From an uncultured Eubacteriales bacterium (GTDB lineage: Bacteria > Bacillota > Clostridia > Oscillospirales > Oscillospiraceae), in contig URDK01000011.1 in assembly GCA_900546485.1 (NCBI GenBank), positions 1 through 42,588 on the forward strand: a stretch of DNA of 42,588 nucleotides, written 5' to 3'. The notes beneath the pieces are model-generated. The model saw nothing but the letters and a program-made list of their open reading frames with translations, did not search any database and was not told the origin of the DNA. Below, in pieces: positions 31,975-39,700 of this stretch. The position numbers were made by a program, and so were the translations under genes. Numbering within the stretch: the first letter of the stretch is position 1; each line of letters opens with the position of its first letter.

Positions 31975-32385
31975 TTACTGGATGGAGATCTGCCTGTTCT
32001 CAGGCACCAGCTCCGGCCTCTTGGGCAGGTTCAGGGTCAGGACGCCGTCATTGTACGCGGCGCTGATGGCAGAGGTGTCGATGCCGGAGACATCGAAGCT
32101 CCTGGTGAAGGAGCCGTAGCTGCGCTCGCGGCGGATGTAGCCGTTCTTGCCCTTCTCTTCGTGCTCGTCCTTGCGCTCAGCGGAGATGGTCAGACGATCG
32201 TTCTCAAGGTCGATCTTGATGTCTTCCTTCTTGAAGCCGGGCAGGTCGGCCTCCAGCTTGAAGGCGTCGCCGGTGTCGGTGATGTCGGTCTTTATCTCTC
32301 CGGCAGTGCCCCAGAAGTCGTTGTCGAAGAAAGTGAACGGGTTCATGATAGTACGGCGAGTGGCATAAGGCATAAGTTCAAACAT
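31975..32385 (-). CDS. Small heat shock protein, Hsp20/alpha-crystallin family
   Basis: 136 residues with an alpha-crystallin domain (about 35-130): DAFKLEADLPGFKKEDIKIDLEN, LTISAER, the GSFTRSFDV stretch, and the A-x-x-x-N/D-G-V-L-T-L motif (AAYNDGVLTLNLPK). ATP-independent holdase that binds unfolded proteins and forms oligomers. Start ATG at 32385 with GGAGG 8 bases upstream; an ATG five codons earlier would overlap that ribosome site. Its upstream region holds a CIRCE element, so HrcA control is expected. Confidence 0.93.
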   Translation of the reverse strand: MFELMPYATRRTIMNPFTFFDNDFWGTAGEIKTDITDTGDAFKLEADLPGFKKEDIKIDLENDRLTISAERKDEHEEKGKNGYIRRERSYGSFTRSFDVSGIDTSAISAAYNDGVLTLNLPKRPELVPENRQISIQ

Positions 32386-32530
32386 GATCAAAACCTCCAT
32401 GTATTAATATACTTTGTAATAGTTTGTGTAAACCTCGTTGGGTTATTCACTAACCTTGTCTGTTTACGTATATAAAAATACTATACAGATTTTAATAAAT
32501 CATGAACTAATTATGAACAAACTATTAATA

Positions 32531-32557
32531 TTAGCACTCGTAATTGTTGAGTGCTAA
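32531..32557. promoter_or_regulatory. CIRCE element (HrcA operator)
   Basis: Perfect TTAGCACTC-N9-GAGTGCTAA, the consensus HrcA operator, about 145 bases ahead of the Hsp20 start on the minus strand. The stretch 32386-32530 between them is AT-rich and holds no gene. Confidence 0.95.
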
Positions 32558-32570
32558 TATTGGGCGCTGC

Positions 32571-32598
32571 AAAAAACGCCGGTGCAAGCACCGGCGTT
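32571..32598 (-). terminator. Terminator of the amino acid ABC transporter operon
   Basis: Stem ACGCCGGTG/CACCGGCGT with loop CAAG; on the minus strand it is followed by a run of six T. Confidence 0.88.
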
Positions 32599-32614
32599 TC
32601 AATGCGTATGAGCT

Positions 32615-33361
32615 TTATTTGAGCACCTTGCTCAGGAAGTCCTGAAGCCTGGGGCTCTGGGGATTCTCGAATATATCCCTCGGGCTGCCCTCCTCGACGA
32701 GCTTGCCGTCTGCCAGGAACAGCACACGGCTGCCGACCTCGCGGGCAAAACCCATCTCATGGGTGACCACGACCATCGTCATTCCGTCCTGTGCGAGCGT
32801 CTTCATAACGTCAAGCACCTCGCCTACCATCTCGGGGTCGAGTGCGCTGGTGGGCTCGTCAAAGAGCATCACCTCGGGGTCCATGCACAGCGCCCTGACG
32901 ATAGCCACACGCTGCTTCTGGCCGCCGGAGAGCTGCTGAGGATAGTTGTTGGCCTTATCCTGAAGTCCCACCCTCGCGAGCAGTTCCATCGCCTTGGCCT
33001 CCGCCTCCTGCTTGGAGCGCTTGAGCACACGTATGGGGGCAAGCGTCATGTTGTGCAGTATGGTCATGTGCGGGAAAAGATTGAAGTGCTGGAACACCAT
33101 ACCCATCTTCTGACGGTGGAGGTCTATGTTTACCTTGGGGTCAGTTATGTCCGCGCCCTCGAAGAATATCTTGCCTTCGGTCGGCTCCTCCAGGAGGTTC
33201 AGCGAGCGCAGAAGCGTACTCTTTCCGCCGCCGGAGGGTCCGATGATGACCACGACTTCGCCGCGGCGTATCTCGGTGCTTACACCGTCCAGAGCCTTGA
33301 CTTTGCCGTCGTTATAGTACTTTTTAACGTCCTCTACCCGAATTATAACGTCAGCGCTCAC
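32615..33361 (-). CDS. Polar amino acid ABC transporter, ATP-binding protein (GlnQ-like)
   Basis: 248 residues. Walker A GPSGGGKST (about 41-49), Q-loop FQHFNLFPHM, signature LSGGQKQR (about 144-151), Walker B VMLFDEPTSALD and the switch His in VVVTHEMGFA; the FNLFPHMT stretch is typical of the polar amino acid uptake (PAAT) branch. It powers import through the permease encoded just upstream. GTG start at 33361 overlaps the permease stop by 11 bases and has AAGGAGG upstream. Confidence 0.92.
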   Translation of the reverse strand: MSADVIIRVEDVKKYYNDGKVKALDGVSTEIRRGEVVVIIGPSGGGKSTLLRSLNLLEEPTEGKIFFEGADITDPKVNIDLHRQKMGMVFQHFNLFPHMTILHNMTLAPIRVLKRSKQEAEAKAMELLARVGLQDKANNYPQQLSGGQKQRVAIVRALCMDPEVMLFDEPTSALDPEMVGEVLDVMKTLAQDGMTMVVVTHEMGFAREVGSRVLFLADGKLVEEGSPRDIFENPQSPRLQDFLSKVLK

Positions 33362-34112
33362 TCTGTCTCAGCCTCCTTTCAAGCTTGCCCTGCAGCCAGC
33401 TGAGTATCAGAACCATGACCAGATACAGGAAGGATATACCCAGAAGCGGGAACATCTGCTCCCAGGTCCTGTTCATTATGCCCTGCGCCGCGTGTACCAG
33501 CTCCTTGCCGCCTATTATCGTAAGCAGCGAAGTGTCCTTCAGGAGTATGATAAACTCGTTGCCCAAGGCGGGCAGCACGGCCTTGAAGGCCTGCGGCACG
33601 ACGATAAAGCGCATGGTGTCCATGTATCCCAGACCCAGGCTGCGTCCGGCCTCGGACTGGCCCTGGTCAAGCGACATGAGGCCGCCGCGTATGATCTCCG
33701 CCACGTAGGCGCCGGAGTTGAGGCCCAGGCCCAGCGCGCCGACCATTGTGAAGTTGCGGCTGCTCTTGAACACGACGAAGCCCAGTATCATGAGCTGCAC
33801 CATCATAGGCGTACCGCGTATCACAGTCACGTAGATTTTGCAGATCGCGTTGAAAAAGCCCAGAACTACGTTCTTTTTCCTGCGCTGCTGGTCGTGTGCC
33901 GTGCGGATGGACGCCACAATAACGCCGAGAACAATGCCTATGAGTATGGCAATGACCGTTACATACAGCGTGGTGACCATACCCTCAAGGTACTGCTTCC
34001 AGCGGTCGGCCTCGATGAAGGCCTGATAGAATTTTACGTAGATGTTCTGCCAGAAAGTTATATCCTCCCCGGCAACGCTCATGGCCTTCCAGAGTTCATA
34101 GGCCTCAGCCAT
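33351..34112 (-). CDS. Polar amino acid ABC transporter, permease
   Basis: 253 residues from ATG 34112, with five membrane segments of the HisM/GlnP type; the family loop EAGRSLGLGYMDTMRFIVVPQAFKAV (about 150-175) that contacts the ATPase is intact. GTG codons at 34118 and 34127 are alternative starts; AGAGAGGTG lies ahead and does not decide among them. A single permease gene suggests a homodimer. Co-transcribed with the ATPase gene; a hairpin separates it from the binding-protein gene. Confidence 0.88.
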   Translation of the reverse strand: MAEAYELWKAMSVAGEDITFWQNIYVKFYQAFIEADRWKQYLEGMVTTLYVTVIAILIGIVLGVIVASIRTAHDQQRRKKNVVLGFFNAICKIYVTVIRGTPMMVQLMILGFVVFKSSRNFTMVGALGLGLNSGAYVAEIIRGGLMSLDQGQSEAGRSLGLGYMDTMRFIVVPQAFKAVLPALGNEFIILLKDTSLLTIIGGKELVHAAQGIMNRTWEQMFPLLGISFLYLVMVLILSWLQGKLERRLRQSER

Positions 34113-34162
34113 GCTCACGGCGCCCACCTCTCTCTTTCTTCAGAATTTCTCGCTTCGTGGAC

Positions 34163-34189
34163 AAAAGGGCGGCTGTCGGCCGCCCTTTT
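34163..34189 (-). terminator. Attenuating hairpin between binding-protein and permease genes
   Basis: Stem AAAAGGGCGGC/GCCGCCCTTTT with a short loop. It probably ends part of the transcripts, giving more binding protein than permease. Confidence 0.75.
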
Positions 34190-34216
34190 GGAGCTCATTA
34201 TTGCGTTTCCGCCCTA

Positions 34217-35062
34217 TTACTCGGCGGGGATGTACTTGTCGATGATGGACTGCACGGTACCGTCGGCGATCAGCTCGGCCAGGGCGCTGTTAATGGCGTC
34301 GAGCAGGGCGGTGTTGCCCTTGTTCAGGCCGATGGCATAGTCCTCAACGGCATACTCGGTGTCGAGAATGGCGAGGCCGGCGTTGTTCTTGACGAACTCC
34401 TGAGCGGGGGCGTTGTCAATGACGACGCAGTCTACCTGGCCGTTCATGAGAGCCTGGACAGCGGTGAAGCCATCGTCATAGGCCACAACATGATCCTCGC
34501 CGTAGTCGTCGGTGCAGTAGATGTTGCCGGTGGTGCCGCGCTGGGTGCCGATCAGGCCCTCGCCCATGTTGTCAATGGTGACGTCGCTGCCTTCCTTAAC
34601 AATGACGACCTGCACGCCGGTGGCATAGCTGTCGGTGAAGTCCATGACGAGCAGACGGTCCTCGTTCACGGTCACGCCGGCCATGACGATGTCGCTCTTG
34701 CCCTGCTGGACGGCCAGCAGCGCGCTGTCGAAGTCCATGTCGAGAATGTCGAGCTCGAGGCCCAGCTTCTCGGCGATGGCGGTGGCGATCTCAACGTCGA
34801 TGCCCTCGAAGCCGCCGTCATCGGTGGTCATCTCGTAGGGCGGGAACTGCGCGTTGGTGCTCATGGTGAGCTTGCCCTCGACGATGGTGGTGAACTCACC
34901 GTCAGCCGCAGGAGCTTCGGAAGCGGGAGCCTCGGAGGCAGGGGCCTCGGAAGCGGGAGCCTCGGACTCGGGGGCCTCGCTGGGGTCAGAAGCGGCCTCG
35001 CCGCAGGCGGCCAGCGCAAAGACCATGCAGAGCGCAAGCATAAGTGCAAGTATCTTTTTCAT
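34217..35062 (-). CDS. Amino acid ABC transporter, substrate-binding lipoprotein
   Basis: 281 residues. Lipoprotein signal (MKKILALMLALCMVFALAAC, lipid Cys at 20), then a low-complexity linker of SEAPA repeats (about 28-48), then a family 3 solute-binding domain (SBP_bac_3): LTMSTNAQFPPYEM, FEGIDVEIATAIAEKLG, the MDFTDSYATG stretch, VDCVVIDNAPA. Captures a polar amino acid outside the membrane for the permease/ATPase pair. The Met at 35062 follows AGAGGA and starts the signal peptide; an upstream in-frame Met is not supported. Confidence 0.92.
   Translation of the reverse strand: MKKILALMLALCMVFALAACGEAASDPSEAPESEAPASEAPASEAPASEAPAADGEFTTIVEGKLTMSTNAQFPPYEMTTDDGGFEGIDVEIATAIAEKLGLELDILDMDFDSALLAVQQGKSDIVMAGVTVNEDRLLVMDFTDSYATGVQVVIVKEGSDVTIDNMGEGLIGTQRGTTGNIYCTDDYGEDHVVAYDDGFTAVQALMNGQVDCVVIDNAPAQEFVKNNAGLAILDTEYAVEDYAIGLNKGNTALLDAINSALAELIADGTVQSIIDKYIPAE
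34908..34979. repeat. 15-base tandem repeats in binding-protein linker
   Basis: Four to five imperfect copies of a 15-base unit encoding SEAPA; explains the low-complexity linker after the lipobox and is a likely site of length variation. Confidence 0.8.
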
Positions 35063-35115
35063 TTCATATCCTCTTTTCCATGTTCCGGCTTTCCGCCGGT
35101 TTGATGACGTCGACA

Positions 35116-35144
35116 ATAATACACCCGCCGTCTTCCTTTGTCAA
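35116..35144 (-). promoter_or_regulatory. Promoter of the amino acid ABC transporter operon
   Basis: Minus strand TTGACA (35144-35139), 17 bases, TATTAT (35121-35116); start codon about 54 bases downstream. Confidence 0.8.
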
Positions 35145-35221
35145 CTAAGAAATTGCAATTTTATGCGAAAAATACGATTGTCAAGCCCTAAGTACCCGGA
35201 AATATTCAAAAATAAATGAAT

Positions 35222-35255
35222 AACGCGTCCGAAACTGGATATTTTCGGACGCGTT
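35222..35255 (-). terminator. Terminator of the zinc transporter operon
   Basis: Stem AACGCGTCCGAAA paired with TTTCGGACGCGTT and a seven-to-eight-base loop, 33 bases after the permease stop. Confidence 0.8.
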
Positions 35256-35287
35256 GGAGATTCGTCTTGTGCAAATTGGTCAGAAGG

Positions 35288-36100
35288 CTATCTGCGCAGC
35301 AGTCGTCCGGCCAGGGCGAAGAGCGCAAAAGCTATGATATTCACGGCCACTACGCTGGCGCCGCTGGGCGTTTCAAGCGCGTAGGAGAGCGTCATTCCCA
35401 GCGTAAAGCACACTACTGAAAGCAGCGCGGAGCACAGGGTGACCGAGCGGAAGCTGCGGAAAACACGCATAGCCGAAAGCGCCGGGAAGATTATGAGGCT
35501 CGAGATGAGCAGCGCGCCCATCATGCGCATGCCGAGCACGACGGTGATGGCCGTAAGTATGGCGAGGAGCATGTTGTAGCCCTCAGCCTTGGTACCCGTA
35601 GCGCGGGCGAAGGTCTCGTCAAAGGTGACTGCAAAGATACGCGGGTAAAAGAGCGTGAACACCACGAGCACTGCGGCGCAGAGGATGACGCTGAGCACCG
35701 CGTCGGAGCTCGAGATGGTGAGGATGCTGCCGAACATGTAGTTTGAGACGTTGGTATTCACCCCGCTGGTGAGCGAGATGACCAGGACGCCAACGGCGAG
35801 CGCTCCGCTGGAGATGAGCGCGATGGCGGCATCGCCGCGCACCTTGCCGGACTGCGACACCCGCAGCAGCAGCACGGCGGCGATGACGACCACGGGCACG
35901 GCCACAGCCAGGGGTGCAACTCCAAGCGCCGAGGCTATCGCCAGCGCGCCGAAACCGACGTGCGAGAGACCGTCGCCTATCATTGAGAAGCGCTTGAGCA
36001 CCAGCGAGGTGCCGAGCAGCGCCGCACAGAGGGACACCAGCACGCCCACGACAAAGGCGCGGACCAGGAAGGGATAGGACAGCATTTCAAGGAGTATCAT
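35288..36100 (-). CDS. znuB: Zinc/manganese ABC transporter permease (ZnuB-like)
   Basis: 270 residues, ABC-3 family permease with eight to nine hydrophobic segments. Family marks: LGTSLVLKRFSMIGDGLSHVGFGALAI (about 29-55) and MGALLISSLIIFPALSAM (about 190-207). Third gene of the znuA-znuC-znuB order on the minus strand; start overlaps the ATPase stop by four bases. Confidence 0.88.
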   Translation of the reverse strand: MILLEMLSYPFLVRAFVVGVLVSLCAALLGTSLVLKRFSMIGDGLSHVGFGALAIASALGVAPLAVAVPVVVIAAVLLLRVSQSGKVRGDAAIALISSGALAVGVLVISLTSGVNTNVSNYMFGSILTISSSDAVLSVILCAAVLVVFTLFYPRIFAVTFDETFARATGTKAEGYNMLLAILTAITVVLGMRMMGALLISSLIIFPALSAMRVFRSFRSVTLCSALLSVVCFTLGMTLSYALETPSGASVVAVNIIAFALFALAGRLLRR

Positions 36101-36804
36101 TTGCAGCCGCCTCCCCTCAGTCTGAGCTCCGCCTCGCTGCCGTGATAGCCGGCTACGGAGCCGAAGTAAAGCTGCGAGTGGCCGAGCTGCAGAATGTGCG
36201 TCGCGTATCGCTCCGCCGCCGCGACGTCGTGCGAGACCATGATGACGGTCACGCCGTCGCAGAGGTTTATGAGCTTGAGAAGGTTGTACATCTCCCCCGT
36301 CGCCACCGGGTCAAGCCCCGCGACGGGCTCGTCCAGAAGCAGCAGCTTGCTCGTGGCGCACAATGCGCGGGCGAGCAGCACGCGCTGCTGCTGGCCGCCG
36401 GAGAGCTCCTGGTAGCAACGCCCCTTGAACTCGAGCATTCCCATACGCTCAAGGTTGCGCTCCGCCTCCTTCTTGTCCGCGGAGGAGTAGAAGAAGCGCC
36501 GTCCCAGGCCGTTGAGACGGCCGGAGAGCACGACCTCAAACACGGAGGCCGGAAAATCCCTTTGGAGCGCCGTCTGCTGGGGCAGGTAGCCTATTTCGCT
36601 GCGCTTGAGGCCGTCGCCGTATTCTATGCTGCCCGTCTCGGGCTCCTTGAGACCCAAAAGGCCCTTCATGAGCGTGGACTTGCCCGAGCCGTTCTCTCCC
36701 ACGACGCAGAGATAGTCCCCGGCATTCACCTCAAAGCTGACACCGCGGAGCACCGTGTCGCCCCCGTAGGCAAAGGAGAGGTCCTTGCATGTGATGAGCG
36801 CCAT
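36097..36804 (-). CDS. znuC: Zinc ABC transporter, ATP-binding protein (ZnuC-like)
   Basis: 235 residues: Walker A GENGSGKST (about 36-44), signature LSGGQQQR, Walker B LLLLDEPVAGLD and switch His in MVSHDV. The metal-uptake branch is supported by QQTALQRDFPASVFEVVLSG. ATG 36804 shares one base with the stop of the binding-protein gene; a longer reading frame upstream lies wholly inside that gene and is rejected. Confidence 0.9.
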   Translation of the reverse strand: MALITCKDLSFAYGGDTVLRGVSFEVNAGDYLCVVGENGSGKSTLMKGLLGLKEPETGSIEYGDGLKRSEIGYLPQQTALQRDFPASVFEVVLSGRLNGLGRRFFYSSADKKEAERNLERMGMLEFKGRCYQELSGGQQQRVLLARALCATSKLLLLDEPVAGLDPVATGEMYNLLKLINLCDGVTVIMVSHDVAAAERYATHILQLGHSQLYFGSVAGYHGSEAELRLRGGGCK

Positions 36805-37745
36805 CAGCTCAGCGCCTCCTTCAGCGCGTCCACGTTCTGCCACATGAGGTTGAGGTAGGTCACGCCCTCCTCGAACTGAGCCCTTGTGACGTTGTGGCAG
36901 GCGGAAAACAGCAGCTTCTCCGCGCCCGTGGCCTCGCATATGGTGTCCGCCATGTCCTCGTTTGAGAGCTCAATGTGGAACACGACGGGTATATTCTCCT
37001 CGTTTACCTTATCTATAAGGAAGGCCACCGTGGCCGCGGAGGGCTCCGCCTCATCGGCGCAGCCGGGCCACGCGGCATAGTACTCCAGGCCATAGGCCTT
37101 TGCGAAGTACAGCAGAGGGAAACGATCCCCGAACACGATAGTGTTCCGCACGCCGTTGGCGACCACGTCTGTGAAGGCCGCGTCGAGCTCGTCCAGCTCA
37201 GCGCAGTAGCTCTCGAGCGCGGCGCTGTACTCAGCCTCGCCCTCCGGGTCCGCCTCGCTGAGCGCCGCGGCTATTTTCTCGCAGATGAGCTTGGCGTTGC
37301 GCGGGCTGGTCCAGACGTGCTCGTCATACTCGACCTCGCCGTCGTCATGCTCGTGCTCGTCTATCTCCATGCCCTCGACGTGCTCCTCCTCGAGCAGCTC
37401 CACGCAGTCCATGAGCGTCACGGTCCTCACGCCGTCGCCCACAGACTCGAGCACGTCCGTGACCCAGGCGTCGGACACGCCGCCGACATAGATGAACACG
37501 TCGCAGTTTTGTATCTCAATTATGTCCTTTGGCGAAGGCTCGTACGAGTGCGCCTCACTGCCCGGGGGCAGAAGCAGCGTGACCTCTCCGCGGTCGCCCA
37601 CGAGCTGGCGCGCAAAATCGTAGGGCGCAAAAACCGTGGCCACGACGGATATGCCGTCCGTCTCCTCCGCGGCTTCGGCCCCGCAGCCGGCCAGAGGCAG
37701 GCACAGGAGCGTCAATGCTATCAAAATGGCTGCTGTTCTTTTCAT
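36804..37745 (-). CDS. znuA: Zinc ABC transporter, substrate-binding lipoprotein (ZnuA/AdcA-like)
   Basis: 313 residues. Lipobox LPLAGC (Cys21). Cluster A-I metal-binding fold with a His at SEAHSYEP (metal ligand), an acidic/His loop HEHDDGEVEYDEHVW (about 132-146) characteristic of zinc rather than manganese binders, and later FHIELSNEDMAD. Brings Zn2+ to ZnuB/ZnuC. GGAGG just ahead of ATG 37745. Only about 16 bases separate the start from the tRNA-Gln terminator, so no ordinary promoter fits between them; no Zur box was seen. Confidence 0.9.
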   Translation of the reverse strand: MKRTAAILIALTLLCLPLAGCGAEAAEETDGISVVATVFAPYDFARQLVGDRGEVTLLLPPGSEAHSYEPSPKDIIEIQNCDVFIYVGGVSDAWVTDVLESVGDGVRTVTLMDCVELLEEEHVEGMEIDEHEHDDGEVEYDEHVWTSPRNAKLICEKIAAALSEADPEGEAEYSAALESYCAELDELDAAFTDVVANGVRNTIVFGDRFPLLYFAKAYGLEYYAAWPGCADEAEPSAATVAFLIDKVNEENIPVVFHIELSNEDMADTICEATGAEKLLFSACHNVTRAQFEEGVTYLNLMWQNVDALKEALS

Positions 37746-37761
37746 TTTTCCTCCATTCAGG

Positions 37762-37800
37762 CAAAAAACAAAAGGCGGGCGCCCCTTTTGGGACGCCCGC
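37762..37800 (-). terminator. Terminator of tRNA-Gln, upstream of znuA
   Basis: Stem GCGGGCGTCCC/GGGGCGCCCGC with AAAA loop, then CTTTTGTTTTTT on the minus strand. Readthrough would enter the zinc operon. Confidence 0.85.
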
Positions 37801-37874
37801 TGGCAGCGGGAGAAGGATTCGAACCCTCACATACGGAGTCAGAGTCCGCTGTGCTACCTTTACACAATCCCGCT
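37801..37874 (-). tRNA. tRNA-Gln (anticodon CUG)
   Basis: Minus strand acceptor stem AGCGGGA/TCTCCCGCT region, anticodon stem GCGGA/TCCGT with loop CTCTGAC, giving CTG (reads CAG). T-arm GGGTTCGAATCC. The 3' GCCA is encoded at 37804-37801. Confidence 0.94.
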
Positions 37875-37887
37875 ATGCGCAAAAGAT

Positions 37888-37915
37888 ATTATATCCGATT
37901 TTTCAGCTTTGTCAA
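37888..37915 (-). promoter_or_regulatory. Promoter of tRNA-Gln
   Basis: Minus strand TTGACA (37915-37910), 16 bases, TATAAT (37893-37888), 13 bases before the tRNA. Confidence 0.85.
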
Positions 37916-37929
37916 GCAAAATTTGCGCA

Positions 37930-38805
37930 TTATATGTAAATCAATATCAAGCCCACCAAAACGCCCACGACTGTGGCAAATGCAGGCAGCTTCGAGCGCC
38001 ACATGAGTATGGCCTCGGGCAGCAGCTCGCCGAACACGACATAGAACATCGCGCCCGCTGCAAAGCTCAGGGACATCGACAGCCACATGGGCGAGAGCGT
38101 ACCGAGGCAGAAGCCCAGCACGGCACCGACAATGGTGGGGGCTCCGGAGAGCGCAGTGATGACGATCGCCTTGAGCCGCTTGGAGCCGCCGGTTATGAGC
38201 GGCACGGAGACTGCCATGCCCTCAGGGATGTTGTGCAGGCCGATTATGACGGCCATGATGAGGCCGGAGCCGCCGAGAGGACCAGCCTCAAGGTTGCCCG
38301 CGTAGGACGCGCCGATGACCATGCCCTCGGGCATATTGTGCAGCGCTATGGCGCAGGCCATGACCACGCCCGCGATGAAGAGCTGATACTTCGAAGCCGG
38401 GCCGCCGTCCTCAGAGCAGCTCTCGTGCCGGACGTAGTGGTCACTGTGGATGAGCTCGTCCAGATCGTCGGCGGTCTTGGGGTGGTCGTCGTCGATGTGC
38501 TCGAGTTCGTGGTTTGTCTTCTTGTCTATCCAGACGTTCAGCAGCCATATCACCACATAGCCCAGCAGCACGCCCGCGACAACGAAGAAAACGCTGACAG
38601 GCTCCGTCGCGCCGTCGGGCTCGAGGGCGCCGGAGATCATATCGAAACATACCACACCTGTCATTATACCGCCTGCGAAGGCCAGCAGCAGACTTACGAT
38701 GCGGCTAGAGTCGCGTTTGAGCAGAGCGCCGACTATGCCGCCGAGGCCGGTGCCGCCCACGCCGGCTATCGCCGTGATGACTATTATCCAGCCGATATCG
38801 GACAT
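37930..38805 (-). CDS. ZIP-family metal transporter
   Basis: 291 residues, eight membrane segments with a long cytoplasmic His/Asp-rich loop after the third (HELEHIDDDHP, about 100-135). Metal-path motifs HNMPEG and HNIPEG in helices 4 and 5 and GELLPEA near the end place it in the ZupT/GufA-like ZIP group, which brings Zn2+ or other divalent metals into the cytoplasm. ATG 38805 lies 25 bases after the HAD gene stop with GGGAGTGA upstream, so they form an operon. Confidence 0.9.
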   Translation of the reverse strand: MSDIGWIIVITAIAGVGGTGLGGIVGALLKRDSSRIVSLLLAFAGGIMTGVVCFDMISGALEPDGATEPVSVFFVVAGVLLGYVVIWLLNVWIDKKTNHELEHIDDDHPKTADDLDELIHSDHYVRHESCSEDGGPASKYQLFIAGVVMACAIALHNMPEGMVIGASYAGNLEAGPLGGSGLIMAVIIGLHNIPEGMAVSVPLITGGSKRLKAIVITALSGAPTIVGAVLGFCLGTLSPMWLSMSLSFAAGAMFYVVFGELLPEAILMWRSKLPAFATVVGVLVGLILIYI

Positions 38806-38830
38806 GGATCAGATCACTCCCAAATCAGAG

Positions 38831-39481
38831 TCAGCTGAGGCTAACAAGCAGTTCAGACGCGTTTGAAACTATCTCCTCCGCGCCGAAGCCCACGAGCTGT
38901 TCGTGGGTGCGGAAACCCCAGTCCACAGATATGCAGTGTATTCCCGCGTTTTTGGCTGTCTGGATGTCAACCTCGGAGTCGCCCACGTATACGCTGCGCT
39001 CCGGGGCGCCGCCCAGCTCGCGCATGGCTGCGAGCACGGTGTCCGGCGCGGGCTTGCGCTCCACCACGCCGGGCTGATCGCCCACCGCGGTAGCGATGAG
39101 ACCGCCAAAATATTCCGCGGCCAGGTCTATGGTCGCGGCGTGGGGCTTGTTTGATACTATGGCGCAATGCACGCCCTTATCCCTGAGCTCTGCCAACAGC
39201 TCGAGTATTCCGGGGTAGGGCCGGGTCTTGTCCGCGCTGTGCGCCCGGTAATGCGCGAAGTAGCAGTCAAAAACCTGCTGATACACGGGGCACTCCCTTC
39301 CTCCGGGAACGCTCTGTGCTATGAGATAATTTGAGCCGTAGCCCAGCCTTGCGCGAATCTCATTCCGGGTGGCCTCCGGGAAGCCATATTCCCGCAGCGC
39401 ATGGTTCACGCTGTCCGTCAAATCATCCAGGGTATCGAGCAGTGTGCCGTCCAAATCAAAAATAACTGTATCGTACTTCAT
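38831..39481 (-). CDS. HAD-family phosphatase (phosphoglycolate phosphatase-like)
   Basis: 216 residues. HAD motif I FDLDGTLLD with nucleophile Asp9 and acid Asp11, motif II VSNK, motif III KPAPD, motif IV GDSEVD; a helical cap lies between motifs I and II as in phosphoglycolate phosphatase/PpaX. Substrate uncertain. Start Met at 39481 was chosen because a strong promoter occupies 39491-39519, ruling out the upstream Met codons, and the family normally starts KYDTVIFD; this leaves almost no leader and no Shine-Dalgarno. First gene of an operon with the ZIP transporter. Confidence 0.85.
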   Translation of the reverse strand: MKYDTVIFDLDGTLLDTLDDLTDSVNHALREYGFPEATRNEIRARLGYGSNYLIAQSVPGGRECPVYQQVFDCYFAHYRAHSADKTRPYPGILELLAELRDKGVHCAIVSNKPHAATIDLAAEYFGGLIATAVGDQPGVVERKPAPDTVLAAMRELGGAPERSVYVGDSEVDIQTAKNAGIHCISVDWGFRTHEQLVGFGAEEIVSNASELLVSLS

Positions 39482-39490
39482 AATGTTAAA

Positions 39491-39519
39491 ATAATAGTCC
39501 ATTTCAACAGTCATGTCAA
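39491..39519 (-). promoter_or_regulatory. Promoter of the HAD-ZIP operon (near-leaderless)
   Basis: Minus strand TTGACA (39519-39514), 17 bases, TATTAT (39496-39491). Transcription should start only a few bases before the ATG at 39481. Confidence 0.75.
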
Positions 39520-39521
39520 CC

Positions 39522-39550
39522 TTGACAAGTTGGCAAACTTATGATAATAT
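39522..39550 (+). promoter_or_regulatory. Promoter of tRNA-Ser
   Basis: TTGACA (39522-39527), 17 bases, TAATAT (39545-39550), 16 bases before the tRNA. Back to back with the HAD promoter. Confidence 0.85.
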
Positions 39551-39566
39551 ATGTGAGCTTTGACCT

Positions 39567-39658
39567 GCGGAAGTACCCAAGAGGCCGAAGGGGCTCCCCT
39601 GCTAAGGGAGTAGTCGGTGTTGAGCCGAGCGAGGGTTCAAATCCCTCCTTCCGCGCCA
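39567..39658 (+). tRNA. tRNA-Ser (anticodon GCU)
   Basis: Acceptor stem GCGGAAG/CTTCCGC, long variable arm, anticodon stem CTCCC/GGGAG with loop CTGCTAA giving GCT (reads AGC/AGU), T-arm GGGTTCAAATCCC, encoded CCA at 39656-39658. Confidence 0.94.
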
Positions 39659-39661
39659 AGT

Positions 39662-39695
39662 AAAAAGCCTTACAGCTCTTGCTGTAAGGCTTTTT
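39662..39695. terminator. Bidirectional terminator of tRNA-Ser and galK
   Basis: Stem AAAAAGCCTTACAGC/GCTGTAAGGCTTTTT with TCTT loop, between convergent genes. Confidence 0.93.
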
Positions 39696-39700
39696 CTTTT

